A DNA stretch of 64,000 bases from Prevotellaceae bacterium KH2P17 (GTDB lineage: Bacteria; Bacteroidota; Bacteroidia; Bacteroidales; Bacteroidaceae), in NCBI GenBank assembly GCA_900199655.1, contig FZRE01000004.1, forward strand, positions 1 to 64,000, read 5' to 3'. Below the pieces are notes generated by a model. It saw only the letters and a program-made list of their open reading frames with translations, ran no database searches and was not told the origin of the DNA. A program made the translations under genes and the position numbers. Below, piece by piece: positions 8,737-18,335 of the stretch (its first letter is position 1; each line of letters begins with the position of its first letter).

Positions 8737-10062
8737 CTATTGCGGCTTCTGATAGAGCATGACACGGTAGCCGGCCTTCAGATGCACCCTGACGGTACGC
8801 ATCTTCTTGGCAATATACTGGCTCGTTCCCTGTATGATGCCTTTCCCCATATCTGATGCAAGCTGTGCCCCCGCATTGGTCGAGATGTTGATGCTGCTTC
8901 CGAGCGAGCCGCCCATATTGGCCGCGATTTCCCTTGCCGCATTCTGTTCCATAGAGCCGGGAATGAAAATCCCTGCCTGTCCGTCCGTGTCATAGACGGC
9001 AAGCTCCGTCGGGATGACCATGCCCCTGTATTCAAGGGAGGTTATCTGGACAGCAAGCCGCTCTCCCTGTATTCTGGCTGTACCCACGACGACCGAGTTC
9101 TTTGGGATAATCCTGTCCCCGACCGCCATCGGTTCAAGCAGCCGGAGTCTGACGGTCTGTCCGTCCGTCACGCTCTGGTCGCCATAGACAGATGCCGCTA
9201 TGGTGTTCTTGTCCGTAAGAGGCTTTGTGCCCACGGCCGTATGGAAGCCGTAGTTGCGGTCGGATGAATGCTGCTGGATAAACTCCTCGTCAGATACGGG
9301 CTGTCCGAGTGCAGAGACGACCTGATGGGCTACCTGCCGCACGGCAGAAACAGTTTTTCCTTTCTTGGATTCCTCCACCGTTGAAGGCTCCGGGGCAACG
9401 GCAGGAGGTGTCTGTCCGTTCCCACCGTGTCCCATGTATCTGGCTGCCAGCTGGTAGGACTTCTCCATCAGTGCCACCTGTTCCTCGGTCGAGGACTTGC
9501 GGTCTCGCTCGGCCTTCAGCCTTTCCTCCAGTTCACTGACCCTGCCTTTGAGTTCTTCCTTTTCCGCATCCTGCCCGGACCGTTCATAGAAGTTGCCCAA
9601 AGTGGCATTGATGTCCTCATAGGCTATCATGGATGAACGGACAGTCCCGTGTCCTGCCCTTCGGTCTGAAACGGGGGATGCCGTACTGCCTCCTTCCCGT
9701 GCGGGAGTGAAGTCGTCCGGCGTGCCATCCACCTTCCCCGCGTTGTCTCCGAAGAGCGCGCCGAGGTCATGGAGGGCATCCTCCCGCCGTCTCTGTTTCT
9801 GTTCGTCCTCTGCCTTCTCGTAGGCTTTCTTCTTGTCGGCAATGATGTCCGTGCCGTCAGCCGTCGGCATCTCGGTGTTGAACCCCTTGCCTTCCTTTTC
9901 CCTGTCCTTGGAAGAGGGCGCAAAGATCAGCCACATGGACCCGATGAAGAGCAGGCCCATCAGCGGATAGGCTATCATCTTCATCCGTTTCTGCCTTTGC
10001 GCTTCGGTAAACGGCAGCTTCTCCTTTTCAGGCCGGTCTGCCTGCATTTTCTGTTCTGTCAT
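8737..10062 (-). CDS. traM: Conjugal transfer protein TraM (VirB10-like)
   Basis: A 441-residue TraM protein that should bridge inner and outer membranes as VirB10 does. A single N-terminal membrane span (about residues 31-49, AYPLMGLLFIGSMWLIF) follows a charged cytoplasmic tail. A long low-complexity, coiled-coil-prone linker (about 90-220) leads to the C-terminal beta-barrel domain with VRLRLLEPMAVGDRIIPKNS and GAQLASDMGKGI. Its start overlaps the traL end by 35 bp. The ATG at 10047 is an alternative that would still overlap. Confidence 0.9.
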   Translation of the reverse strand: MTEQKMQADRPEKEKLPFTEAQRQKRMKMIAYPLMGLLFIGSMWLIFAPSSKDREKEGKGFNTEMPTADGTDIIADKKKAYEKAEDEQKQRRREDALHDLGALFGDNAGKVDGTPDDFTPAREGGSTASPVSDRRAGHGTVRSSMIAYEDINATLGNFYERSGQDAEKEELKGRVSELEERLKAERDRKSSTEEQVALMEKSYQLAARYMGHGGNGQTPPAVAPEPSTVEESKKGKTVSAVRQVAHQVVSALGQPVSDEEFIQQHSSDRNYGFHTAVGTKPLTDKNTIAASVYGDQSVTDGQTVRLRLLEPMAVGDRIIPKNSVVVGTARIQGERLAVQITSLEYRGMVIPTELAVYDTDGQAGIFIPGSMEQNAAREIAANMGGSLGSSINISTNAGAQLASDMGKGIIQGTSQYIAKKMRTVRVHLKAGYRVMLYQKPQ

Positions 10063-10363
10063 AGTTCTTGGATTGTTTGATGGTTGTTTTCCTTGGAGAG
10101 GAATCGATGATTTCCAGCCTCTCCATGTGTTCGATTCTTAACTGCTCCCTCTCCGTGTAATGGAGCAGGTTATAAAGAGACTTGCCCGCCGTATAGAGTG
10201 CAAGGAGGGCGAATAACGCGAGCATGGCCAGTATGATATTCCTCCTTGCCTTCATGGAAAGGCTGTCATGGCAGGCCTTTACCGCTTTAATGGCTTTCTT
10301 CCTCAGGTCGTATGCCTTCCAGAAGCCGCGCCACATCTTTTTGCTGATTTCCTTCTTCTTCAT
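10028..10363 (-). CDS. traL: Conjugal transfer protein TraL (DUF3989)
   Basis: A 111-residue small inner-membrane protein of the TraL/DUF3989 family. It has a basic N-terminus, one membrane span at about residues 43-62 (IILAMLALFALLALYTAGK) and a hydrophilic tail. It sits between traK and traM, its usual place. The function is not established; a structural role in the inner-membrane complex is assumed from its conservation in this operon. Confidence 0.85.
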   Translation of the reverse strand: MKKKEISKKMWRGFWKAYDLRKKAIKAVKACHDSLSMKARRNIILAMLALFALLALYTAGKSLYNLLHYTEREQLRIEHMERLEIIDSSPRKTTIKQSKNYDRTENAGRPA

Positions 10364-10372
10364 AAGCCCTCC

Positions 10373-10996
10373 TTATCTCTTGACGGTCTGTATGTCCTTG
10401 TTTTCAAGGATGTTGAACCCCTCGATGGTAAATCCGTTAGGGTTGTCATCCGACCGTGCGGCATTGAGCAGACGGCACTGCGTGACGAGGCTTCTTTCCG
10501 TGATGTTGCTCGTCCTGATGATGAGCTGCCTGCCGTATGTCCTCACATCGTAGGGATATTTGTCAAAGTCGCACACCACGCTGTCCACTTTCAGTGTCTG
10601 GTTGATGTTGCCGGCAATGATGCGGTTATAGTATCCTTTCTCGGCAAAGTCCGTGTAATAGTCGTATGCGCTCTTGTCCGCCAGAAGCAGGGCACGCCTG
10701 ATGTTGTTCTCAATGGCGCTCTTTTCCGGAGAGAGCGTGAAGAACAGCTCGTGAAAGCGCCTGACGTGTTCCCGTGCCTCGGCAGGGCGGTTCTGGGAGA
10801 GGTCCTGCGACAGGGCAAGCATCAGGGACTTGCCACCGTCGAGGACATAAATCTTCTCACGCTGCTTCTCCGCGAAGTCGTAGGAACTCCAGAGGGAGTA
10901 GCCTACGATTGCCGCGCAGAGAAGGACGAAGATGATGCCGAACAGGCGTATCTGCCTGAATGACGACTCAATATTCTTCAAAGACTTGAATTCCAT
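10373..10996 (-). CDS. traK: Conjugal transfer protein TraK (VirB8-like)
   Basis: A 207-residue TraK protein, proposed to be VirB8-like. It has a short cytoplasmic N-terminus (MEFKSLKNIESSFRQIRLFG), a membrane span at about residues 18-37 and a periplasmic alpha/beta domain including YYTDFAEKGYYNRIIAGNIN. The operon position, after traJ and before traL, is canonical. It probably nucleates the inner-membrane assembly of the channel. Confidence 0.88.
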   Translation of the reverse strand: MEFKSLKNIESSFRQIRLFGIIFVLLCAAIVGYSLWSSYDFAEKQREKIYVLDGGKSLMLALSQDLSQNRPAEAREHVRRFHELFFTLSPEKSAIENNIRRALLLADKSAYDYYTDFAEKGYYNRIIAGNINQTLKVDSVVCDFDKYPYDVRTYGRQLIIRTSNITERSLVTQCRLLNAARSDDNPNGFTIEGFNILENKDIQTVKR

Positions 10997-11017
10997 TTGT
11001 TCATTGTAGTTTTATGT

Positions 11018-12070
11018 TCAACGTTTCAGCAGGTTTCCTGCCGCACCCATGACTTTCGACCCAGCAGCCTTGACAAGATGTCCCGCGCGTCCGGCGATGT
11101 TCCCTGCCGCCGCTCCTGCAACACCCGATACGCGCTTGCCGGCTGTCCCCGCGATGTTGTTGATGCTGCGGTTGTAGCTTCCCATGCCTCCGGCCTGTAT
11201 GATCCATCCCGCCACGGTGGGGATGGTAAAGTATCCCACGATGCCGATGATAAGGAAGACGATGTACACCCCGTTGCTTGCCTCTATGGAGAAGTTCGGG
11301 TTGTTCTGGAACTCGGAGATGTCATTCTGGAGCATCAGTATCTGTATCCTCGCGAGGATGGTGCTGAACAGGTCTGAGACGGGCAGCCACAGATAGACCT
11401 GTACATACCGACATATCCACTGCGTAAGGGTGGACTGGAAACCATCCCATACGGAAATGGCAAAGGCTACCGGTCCGAGTATCGCCAGCACGACGAGGAA
11501 GAAGGTGCGGAGAGTATCGATGATGAGGGCGGAGGCCTCGAACATCAGTTCAAGGATGCTCCTGAAGAAGTCCCTGATCTTCTTTTCCATGTGGTAGGCC
11601 CCGCGCTCTACATACATGCCCGTCATCGTCACGAGGTCTTCGGGTGAGAAGCCCAGTTCTTCGAGCTGTCTGTCGAATTCCTCGTTGCTCACGAGATAGG
11701 CGGTTTCTGGATTGCGCATCATCGCCTCATATTCCAGTTTGTCCTTCTGCTCCCTGTACTTGTTCATGTCGAAGGTCTGTTCCTGCAACATGCCGTTCGT
11801 TCCCCTGACGATAGGACTCATCACGCTGTTGAGCGTGCCCAGCACGATGGAGGGAAAGAACATGATGCACAGGCCGACGGCGAAGGGGCGGAGCATGGGA
11901 AACACGTCGATGGGCTCGGCACGGGCAAGCGCCTGCCATACACGGTAAGCCACATAGAAAAGTGCCCCCAGCCCGGCGATGCCCTTGGCAACGCCTGCCA
12001 TGTCCGCGCAGAGCGGCATCATCTCGTCATAGAGCGACCGCAGCACCTGATGAAGATTCTCGAAGTCCAT
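11018..12070 (-). CDS. traJ: Conjugal transfer protein TraJ (VirB6/TrbL-like)
   Basis: A 350-residue polytopic inner-membrane protein. Hydrophobic spans are visible at about residues 30-48, 63-85, 170-215, 225-245 and 275-295, with a central soluble loop of charged residues (about 95-160). A glycine/alanine-rich tail (AGTAGKRVSGVAGAAAGN) ends the protein, as is common in VirB6/TrbL proteins. It lies 3 bp after the traI stop. Confidence 0.9.
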   Translation of the reverse strand: MDFENLHQVLRSLYDEMMPLCADMAGVAKGIAGLGALFYVAYRVWQALARAEPIDVFPMLRPFAVGLCIMFFPSIVLGTLNSVMSPIVRGTNGMLQEQTFDMNKYREQKDKLEYEAMMRNPETAYLVSNEEFDRQLEELGFSPEDLVTMTGMYVERGAYHMEKKIRDFFRSILELMFEASALIIDTLRTFFLVVLAILGPVAFAISVWDGFQSTLTQWICRYVQVYLWLPVSDLFSTILARIQILMLQNDISEFQNNPNFSIEASNGVYIVFLIIGIVGYFTIPTVAGWIIQAGGMGSYNRSINNIAGTAGKRVSGVAGAAAGNIAGRAGHLVKAAGSKVMGAAGNLLKR

Positions 12071-12073
12071 AGG

Positions 12074-12736
12074 CTACCAGTATCTTTCGTTCCTGCTTCC
12101 ATAGAGGGCCATCACACGGTCAAGGTCGTTCTTCTTCCTTGCCCGGAGATAGGAAACGGAAATGTTCTTGTTCGTGTAGTAGCTCACAAGGTTGCGGTAA
12201 CGCTTCATCCTCGTGTAGCACCTGTCCACCACGTCCATGCGTTCCTTGTCCGTCATGGAGAGCGTGGTGATGTTCACCACGTTCTTGAGTTCCTTGAGCA
12301 CATCATTGCTTTCTTCGAGCAGTCTGGCATAGCCGAATGCGATGGCGGTGAGTTCCTCCACGGTGAAATGGTCGTCGTGGAGCATCTTCCTGTAACTCCC
12401 CACGTAGATGTCGCTGATGTCGCCCACCATCAGGATGGTCTGCTGCACCTTGCGGGCATCCTTGATAAGGTTGTTCACGGATTTCAGGGCATCGTAGTAT
12501 TTCTTTCCCTGCTCGTAAATCTTGACCGTTTCCTGAAAATTCTTCACCATGTTCTGCGCCGTCGTCGTGGTCTGGGCCACGTTCTTGGTGGTGTTGATGA
12601 TGCTTTGTGCGATGTTGGACGGGTCTATGACCGTCCACTGCGCGCTCGCCCTGCCTGCGGACATCAGCAGGCACAAGACCGTAAGGATGATTGTCCTTGC
12701 TTTCATTCTCTTTTCTGTCATTGTCGTTTCTTTCAT
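12074..12736 (-). CDS. traI: Conjugal transfer protein TraI (DUF4141)
   Basis: A periplasmic TraI/DUF4141 protein with a signal peptide (about residues 12-33, ending SAGRASAQ) followed by WTVIDPSNIAQSI and a helical, coiled-coil-rich body, reminiscent of VirB5/TrbJ. I chose the ATG at 12736 (220 residues), the first after the traG stop at 12759. It is preceded by AACAATCATCAA, similar to the leaders of neighbouring tra genes. ATGs at 12721 and 12706 are alternatives; an earlier in-frame ATG at 12820 would overlap traG and displace the signal peptide. Confidence 0.85.
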   Translation of the reverse strand: MKETTMTEKRMKARTIILTVLCLLMSAGRASAQWTVIDPSNIAQSIINTTKNVAQTTTTAQNMVKNFQETVKIYEQGKKYYDALKSVNNLIKDARKVQQTILMVGDISDIYVGSYRKMLHDDHFTVEELTAIAFGYARLLEESNDVLKELKNVVNITTLSMTDKERMDVVDRCYTRMKRYRNLVSYYTNKNISVSYLRARKKNDLDRVMALYGSRNERYW

Positions 12737-12758
12737 TTGATGATTGTTTGTTGTAAGT

Positions 12759-15263
12759 TTAATGGTTGCTTCTCTTTTCTTCGGCCAGCACCCTGATGGC
12801 TTTCTCCATGTCTCCGCCATACCTTTCCGCCATCGCGCGGACTTCCACCTTCTCGGTCTCTTCCGTCGTATAGGCGAAGTATTCCTCAGGACTCACCTCC
12901 GTGGCATAGACGGCACTCTGCGTTCCGCCGAGGCCTATCCACACCTCCTTGTAGAGCCTTCCGGGGTGGTTGGCCATATTGATGGACAATATTTGCGACT
13001 TCTCCTTGTCCGTCAGTCCCAGGAGCGACTGAATCTGGTCGAACTTGTTCATGTACTTGCGCTGGTCAAGCAGGATCTTGCAGTCGGAGTTGTTGATGAT
13101 GGACTCCTTCACTACGGGGGAGGAGATGATGTCGTCCACCTCCTGTGTCACGACGATGGCCTCCCCGAAATACTTTCTCACGGTCTTGTACATGTAGCGG
13201 AGGTATTCCGCCATGTTGGCCGAGGAGAGGGCTTTCCATGCCTCTTCCACGATGAGCTGCTTTCTCACCCCTTTCAGGCGGCGCATCTTGTTGATGAACG
13301 CCTCCATGATGATGATGGTCACGACAGGGAACAGTTCCCTGTTCTCTTTCACGGCATCAATCTCGAAGACGATGAAACGCTTTGACAGCAGGTCTATGTT
13401 CTCACGGGAGTTCAGCAGGAAGTCATAGCGGCCGCCCCTGTAATACTGGCGGAGCGTCGTGAGGAAATTGTCGATGTTGAAATCCTCCTTACCGACCTTG
13501 ATGTCCCGTTCTTCAAGTTCCCTGCGGTACACGTCACGCATGTATTCATAGAAGGTGTCGAAGCAGGGAGTGATGCTCCTGTCCGAGCGGATCAGCCCGA
13601 CATAGGCATTCACCGCGCTTCCGAGTTCTCCGGATTCCGTCTTGGTGATTTCCTGCGACTCGCTTTTCCACAGCGTGAGCAGCAGGGTCTTGATGCTGTC
13701 CTTCTTCTCCACGTCAAATACATAATCGTCGGTATAGAAAGGATTGAACGAGATGGGATGCTCTTCCGTGTAGGTGTAGTAGATGCCGTCCCTGCCTCCC
13801 GTCTTGCGGCGTATCATCTCACAGAGTCCCTGATAGGAGTTTCCCGTGTCCACGAGGACTATGTGCGTGCCCTGCTCGTAATACTGCCTGACGAGGTGGT
13901 TCATGAAGAAGGACTTGCCGCTGCCCGAAGGCCCCAGTACGAACTTGTTGCGGTTGGTGATGATGCCTTGCTTCATCGGCAGGTCGGAGATGTCAAGGTG
14001 CAGGGGCTTGCCCGTGAGCCTGTCCACCATCTTTATGCCGAAGGGCGACGGGGAACTGCGGTAGTTGGTCTCTTCCGTGAAAAGGCACACCGCCTGCTCG
14101 GTGAAGGTATAGAAACTTTCCTCAGCGGGAAAGTCCGCGCCGTTGCCGGGCATGGCTGCCCAGAACAGGGTCGGACAGTCCACCGTGTTATGGCGGGGCA
14201 TACAGCCCATAGACGCCAGCTGGCTTCCCACGTCATTCTTAATCCTGCGCAGTTCCTCCCTGTCGTCGCTCCACGCCATTACGTTGCAGTGCGCCCTCAC
14301 GGAGGTAAGCCCGAAGGAGTGGGCCTCATTGAGGTATTGCTCTATCCATTCGCTGTTGATGGCATTGCTCCGGCTGTACCGTGAGAGCGACTGCATGTTG
14401 CGGGAGGTCTTCTCGAACTTCCGGAGGTTTTCCTCGCTGTTGTCAAGAAAGATGTACTGGTTGTAGATGTGGTTGCACGAAAGCAGCAACCCTACGGGTG
14501 AGGCAAAGCTCAGACGGCAGTCGGAGCGGTCGGTCGACAGGCGCTCATAGCGGATGTCCGTCATCACGCGCTGTGGCATGTCCTCCGCATGGGAGAGCGT
14601 ATGCAGGCAGAGACGGTTGTCGCCGACCTTCATTTCTGAGGGTGAGAGGTCGATGTCCTGAAGGCAGCCCTCGTCCTCTGTCATGAGTGAGAGGTAGCGC
14701 TCGATGATGCCGGACTTTGGGGCAGTCCCCACGATTTCCTCATCGGAAAGCCGCCTGAGGGTGATGAAGCCCGAATCGTTCATGATACGCTCGAACTGTT
14801 CCGTCGCCTCCAAAAATTTCGCGGCGGTCTCGGCATTGAGTTCCTTCGGGATGATATGTCCACGGCAAAGCGTGGAGAAATTGCTCTGCATCCTGTTTCT
14901 CTCCTTGGTCGTCTTGGTCAGGTAGAGGTAGCAGGTGTGGTTCAGATAGGGCCGCTCCGCAAAATGCCGCTCGAAACTCCGTGATAGAAAGCTCATGTCC
15001 GCCTTGTCCGTCCGGGGACTGTATTTTTCCTTGATGAACCAGTCCTGCTTGTGGATGACGCTGTAGTCGGGCAGCACCCTGATTGCCTTGCACCATGCGG
15101 CATGCAGTGCCTCGTATTCCTGTGCCGTCACCGTATAGAGTTCCGGCAGGCTCACCTCGAAGCAGACGGTGAGGTCGGCATTCTTCGACACGATGCAGCC
15201 CTGCTCAACGGCAAGCAGGGGCAGCTTGTTCTCTATGGTCGTGGCTTTAAGTATGTTCCTCAT
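12759..15263 (-). CDS. traG: Conjugation ATPase TraG (VirB4-like)
   Basis: The 834-residue ATPase that powers assembly of the channel. The N-terminal domain (about 1-400) matches the CagE/VirB4 region. The C-terminal RecA-like domain has the Walker A GPSGSGKS (about residues 443-450), a Walker B-like LIVEEAWKAL (about 672) and a downstream VVTQEVDDI switch segment. Its start overlaps the traF end by 17 bp. Length and motifs are typical of Bacteroidetes TraG, which is distinct from the coupling protein called TraG elsewhere. Confidence 0.94.
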   Translation of the reverse strand: MRNILKATTIENKLPLLAVEQGCIVSKNADLTVCFEVSLPELYTVTAQEYEALHAAWCKAIRVLPDYSVIHKQDWFIKEKYSPRTDKADMSFLSRSFERHFAERPYLNHTCYLYLTKTTKERNRMQSNFSTLCRGHIIPKELNAETAAKFLEATEQFERIMNDSGFITLRRLSDEEIVGTAPKSGIIERYLSLMTEDEGCLQDIDLSPSEMKVGDNRLCLHTLSHAEDMPQRVMTDIRYERLSTDRSDCRLSFASPVGLLLSCNHIYNQYIFLDNSEENLRKFEKTSRNMQSLSRYSRSNAINSEWIEQYLNEAHSFGLTSVRAHCNVMAWSDDREELRRIKNDVGSQLASMGCMPRHNTVDCPTLFWAAMPGNGADFPAEESFYTFTEQAVCLFTEETNYRSSPSPFGIKMVDRLTGKPLHLDISDLPMKQGIITNRNKFVLGPSGSGKSFFMNHLVRQYYEQGTHIVLVDTGNSYQGLCEMIRRKTGGRDGIYYTYTEEHPISFNPFYTDDYVFDVEKKDSIKTLLLTLWKSESQEITKTESGELGSAVNAYVGLIRSDRSITPCFDTFYEYMRDVYRRELEERDIKVGKEDFNIDNFLTTLRQYYRGGRYDFLLNSRENIDLLSKRFIVFEIDAVKENRELFPVVTIIIMEAFINKMRRLKGVRKQLIVEEAWKALSSANMAEYLRYMYKTVRKYFGEAIVVTQEVDDIISSPVVKESIINNSDCKILLDQRKYMNKFDQIQSLLGLTDKEKSQILSINMANHPGRLYKEVWIGLGGTQSAVYATEVSPEEYFAYTTEETEKVEVRAMAERYGGDMEKAIRVLAEEKRSNH

Positions 15264-15591
15264 TTCTTTTCTTCTTTACCTTGTTCTTGATAATCAGGGA
15301 AACGGGTTTCCGGTTGAGCAGGTAGCGGGGTCTGCCGCGGGCGGCTCCCAATTTCATGAGTCCGTGCTCCCCATAGCGGCTGTTCAGGGTGAAGGTTCCC
15401 CATACGAGTATGGAGGACGACACGATGCCGAAAGCGATGCACACCAGTTGGTCTGTGCCTGCCATATAGAGAATCACGAAGATGACGAAGAGCGCGAGAA
15501 GCCCGCCGGCAAAGATGAACAGGTACTGCGCCTTCAGCCCCTTGAACTCAACCGAAGATCCAATCCCCTTGTTGATTGAATATTCTGCCAT
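15247..15591 (-). CDS. traF: Conjugal transfer protein TraF (DUF4133)
   Basis: A small inner-membrane protein (114 residues) of the DUF4133 family, comparable to VirB3. It begins MAEYSINKGIGSSVEFKGLK and has two adjacent membrane spans (about 25-45 and 48-68). The frame stays open 63 bp upstream to an ATG at 15654, but that would run into traE. The ATG at 15591 gives the family's conserved start. Confidence 0.88.
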   Translation of the reverse strand: MAEYSINKGIGSSVEFKGLKAQYLFIFAGGLLALFVIFVILYMAGTDQLVCIAFGIVSSSILVWGTFTLNSRYGEHGLMKLGAARGRPRYLLNRKPVSLIIKNKVKKKRNEEHT

Positions 15592-15602
15592 ACTGTAGCG
15601 GA

Positions 15603-15923
15603 TTAGAGGAAGAAGGAACGCAGAATGGTTGCGGCCACGATGAGGAAGATACACGCACCGAACCAGCTTGCCGCCGTCTTGGAGGTATCGGGGTCGCCGG
15701 AGGAGAATTTCCCATAGACCTTTACGCCTCCGATGAGACCGACGACGGCACCAATGGCATAAATCAGCTTCGTGCCGGGATCGAAATAACTGCTGACCAT
15801 TTGGGTGGCCTCGTTGATACCAGCCAGGCCGTTACCCTGTGCGGACGCGCCTGTTACCCCAAGGAGCATGAGGGCAGCCATGAGGCACTTTACTTGTTTT
15901 TCTCTTTTCATGTTTGCTTGCAT
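15603..15923 (-). CDS. traE: Conjugal transfer protein TraE (DUF4134)
   Basis: A 106-residue DUF4134 protein, comparable to VirB2 pilin-like subunits. A signal peptide ends at GASAQ; two hydrophobic helices follow (LIYAIGAVVGLIGGVKVYG and ACIFLIVAATILRSF). It is the first gene of the traE-to-lysozyme run. The 145-bp gap upstream (15924-16068) holds an AGGGACT/AGTCCCT inverted repeat that could form a leader hairpin. The ATG at 15911 is an alternative start. Confidence 0.88.
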   Translation of the reverse strand: MQANMKREKQVKCLMAALMLLGVTGASAQGNGLAGINEATQMVSSYFDPGTKLIYAIGAVVGLIGGVKVYGKFSSGDPDTSKTAASWFGACIFLIVAATILRSFFL

Positions 15924-16068
15924 TGATTGTTGTCTGGATTTGCCGGAAGGGACTTTCTGCTGTAACCCTTTGCCGGCGGTGAATACTTTTTTAAGTGGAG
16001 ATAGTGGTGTGAGTCCATCCCCCGGCTTATCCGTAGTCCCTTTCTTTCATTGTCGTTTGTTTTGACGG

Positions 16069-16749
16069 TTATACATATTTCCTCACATCGAAGTCCTCAA
16101 TGCTGTCCGGAAGGCTGAAAGCCTTGCGGGCTGCTGCTTTTGACTCAAGGGCGGAGAGGTGCATGTCCATGACCTGACGGACTCGCGTGCCGACGGACTC
16201 GTAGCTGCTGACGATGCTGTCATACAGCTCGCTGGTCTCTATCCGGGTAAACACCTTGCCCGCATGGAGGTTGTCCTCGTCGCTTGCACTGTCTTTCCTT
16301 ACCGTGGCCACGGCCTTGTCGATGTCCTCAAAGCCCGTTCCCTGTGCCATCGGCTCGTCCTCCCTGCTTTCTTCCCATCTGTCCCTGCCGTCCGCATCCT
16401 CGATTCTCATATCGGTGAAGACCTCGTCAAGACGGTCGGCAGGAACCTGCATGGGTGACTTCTGCGGGATTTCGTCGGCAAAGGTAGTGTCTGAAATGCT
16501 CACTTCCTCCGTTTCGTCGGAAGTGGCAGCATGTGGCGCCGGAATGGCAGCTTGTGCCTCTTTCCCTGCCCTTGGACTGAACATGCGGAAGCGGCTTTTG
16601 CCAATGATGTCATCCATGCTTGCATGATGGTCCGGCGATGGTTCTGCCTGCCGTTTTCCACGGCCATCTTTCTTTTCCCTGCCGGAGGAAAGGAGGTGTA
16701 GCAGCCATGCGTTGCAGGCAAGAAGGCAGATAATCAGTAATGTTTCCAT
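16069..16749 (-). CDS. Membrane-anchored conjugal protein, TraD/DUF4122-like
   Basis: A 226-residue protein with one N-terminal membrane span (LIICLLACNAWLLHLLSS) and a hydrophilic cytoplasmic body rich in Asp, Glu and Ala. The C-terminal half (DRLDEVFTDMRIED to DSIEDFDVRKYV) matches what I remember of the TraD or DUF4122-type proteins in this operon position; the exact family label is uncertain. It sits between the DUF3408 gene and traE. The coding sequence contains the most diverged copy of the paired 15-bp repeat described at 16524. Confidence 0.7.
   Translation of the reverse strand: METLLIICLLACNAWLLHLLSSGREKKDGRGKRQAEPSPDHHASMDDIIGKSRFRMFSPRAGKEAQAAIPAPHAATSDETEEVSISDTTFADEIPQKSPMQVPADRLDEVFTDMRIEDADGRDRWEESREDEPMAQGTGFEDIDKAVATVRKDSASDEDNLHAGKVFTRIETSELYDSIVSSYESVGTRVRQVMDMHLSALESKAAARKAFSLPDSIEDFDVRKYV
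16524..16559. repeat. Paired 15-bp direct repeat, copy A (inside the traD-like gene)
   Basis: Two 15-bp units, TGGCAGCATGTGGCG at 16524 and TGGCAGCTTGTGCCT at 16545, separated by 6 bp (period 21 bp). The same arrangement occurs at 18336 and 56041. Being inside a coding region, this copy is the most diverged and may be partly constrained by the protein. Confidence 0.6.
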
Positions 16750-16805
16750 AGGATAACTTATTTTTTGTAAAAGGTGTTTCCTGCATTGTAAAACGGAGTG
16801 GCTGT

Positions 16806-17252
16806 CTACAATCCGAATGACTTGAGATGGTCGTTGAAAGTCTCATTGATTTCCTGTGCAAACATGGAAAAATGATATGCCAGCACGTTGTCGAGGTAAC
16901 TGGCTATGGAAAGCTCGTTCTGCCCGACAACATGGATGATTTTCTGGATACGGTCGTGATACTCCTTGCGGATATATACCTGTTTCCCCTGTCGGGCCGT
17001 GATGGAGGTCTCGCGCACGAAAGTGCTTTCATAGTCGGGCTTGGCGACTTTACGCCTTCTTTCCGTATCTTCTCTTACCGGCTCCTTTACTGTTTGCTCC
17101 ACCATGTCGGGAGGTTCCGGCCCCTCCCTTTGAGTGTCTTCAGGATGCTCGCTGATTATCCTCGCACTGGGGGGAATGCTCCTGTCATCCTTGCGGAAGG
17201 CATTGATGATGAAGGAACTGTCTATCTCGTCTGCTCTTGTTTTCTTTGCCAT
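16806..17252 (-). CDS. DUF3408 protein (TraB/TraC position)
   Basis: A 148-residue DUF3408 protein. The N-terminal half is charged and probably disordered. The C-terminal 70 residues (ITARQGKQVYIRKEYHDRIQ, then the LSIASYLDNVLAYHF segment) form the family domain, which resembles a ribbon-helix-helix DNA-binding protein. It follows the ParA-like gene with the start ATG at 17252, 8 bp from that stop. The frame extends upstream to 17303 inside traA, which I judge not translated. A ParA plus DNA-binding partner pair is plausible but unproven. Confidence 0.83.
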   Translation of the reverse strand: MAKKTRADEIDSSFIINAFRKDDRSIPPSARIISEHPEDTQREGPEPPDMVEQTVKEPVREDTERRRKVAKPDYESTFVRETSITARQGKQVYIRKEYHDRIQKIIHVVGQNELSIASYLDNVLAYHFSMFAQEINETFNDHLKSFGL

Positions 17253-17259
17253 AGCTGCA

Positions 17260-18015
17260 TTATGATTGGATGAGTTCAAGGATTTCCTCCACGAGGCTGT
17301 CAATGTTGCTTCCCCTGATGAGTGACTTGTCCGGAGGGAGGGTCGTCGAGCGGAACACGCTTGCCCGATCCGTCTCCACTTCCTTGCGGAAACGCTTGCT
17401 GTCCGGAATGAATGTTTTCAGGATATGAAGGCCGCATTGGGCGCAGACCTTTTCATAGATTTCATAGAGGGAGGTCTTCTCCCTGCCGTCCACCATGTTC
17501 CACAGCAGATAGAGGGCCTTGATATGGGATTTGCCCGACAGGATGAGCTGCTCATTGATGACCGTGGCGAAAGTGATGGAACTCTCCATCACCACACGGT
17601 CTGCGGTGATGGGTGTGAAAATGTAGTCCATCCGGGCGATGGTGTCGATCACATCCTTGTTGTTCACCGTACCGGGAAAGTCAAAGAAAAGGAAGTCAAG
17701 GTCTCCGTAATCACGGCTGAGCGTTTTTGCCGTCGGGATGGCATTGACCGGCAGGCAGCACTCTACGGGATAGAAATTGCGTTTCATCCTCTTGAGCAGT
17801 TCAAAGGTCTGCACCTTGTAATAATCGTTCCTGACGGCTGCATCCAGCTCACGCTTGCGCATGTCATGGATGCTGTACTGGGGGAAGTCGCAGTCGATGA
17901 TGCCGACATTGTACCCCTTTACATATTGCAGGTAACTGGCGGTGAGCACCGTGAGCGTCGTCTTGCCCGCTCCCCCTTTTTGGGTGGAGAAGGCCACATA
18001 CTTGGGTTTGTTCAT
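17260..18015 (-). CDS. traA: ParA-family ATPase TraA
   Basis: A 251-residue MinD/ParA-type ATPase. The deviant Walker A is STQKGGAGKTT with the signature lysine K13 and K18; switch I/Walker B-like LDFLFFDFPGTVNN lies near residue 108. In these elements TraA heads the transfer operon and is thought to position or partition the element or its transfer complex. The protein begins MNKPKYVAFST. No good -7 box is visible immediately upstream, so the operon promoter may lie further into 18016-18680. Confidence 0.9.
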   Translation of the reverse strand: MNKPKYVAFSTQKGGAGKTTLTVLTASYLQYVKGYNVGIIDCDFPQYSIHDMRKRELDAAVRNDYYKVQTFELLKRMKRNFYPVECCLPVNAIPTAKTLSRDYGDLDFLFFDFPGTVNNKDVIDTIARMDYIFTPITADRVVMESSITFATVINEQLILSGKSHIKALYLLWNMVDGREKTSLYEIYEKVCAQCGLHILKTFIPDSKRFRKEVETDRASVFRSTTLPPDKSLIRGSNIDSLVEEILELIQS

Positions 18016-18335
18016 ACTTGAAGTTGTTTATAGGTTTATAAATTCGTGCATACATACCCACTGGTAGAAAGTTCCCGTGCCGGCCGTGCGTACTGCTGTC
18101 ATTACATTCATACGGCATTCATGATGGCGTATGAACGCAGGTGGGCGTGATGTTCCTCCCCGATAGCATAAGGCCTTGCGCAAATAACAGTGCCAGCCGT
18201 ACAGGCAGGGGAATGGATATATCCACAGGCTGACAGATGAACGGCTGTTGGTACACCTGCTTACAGGAATGTCTGCCTGATGGCATTTGCAAAAGAATGA
18301 CTTTTCCTCCATACTGCCGCCAGATTCGGCAAAGG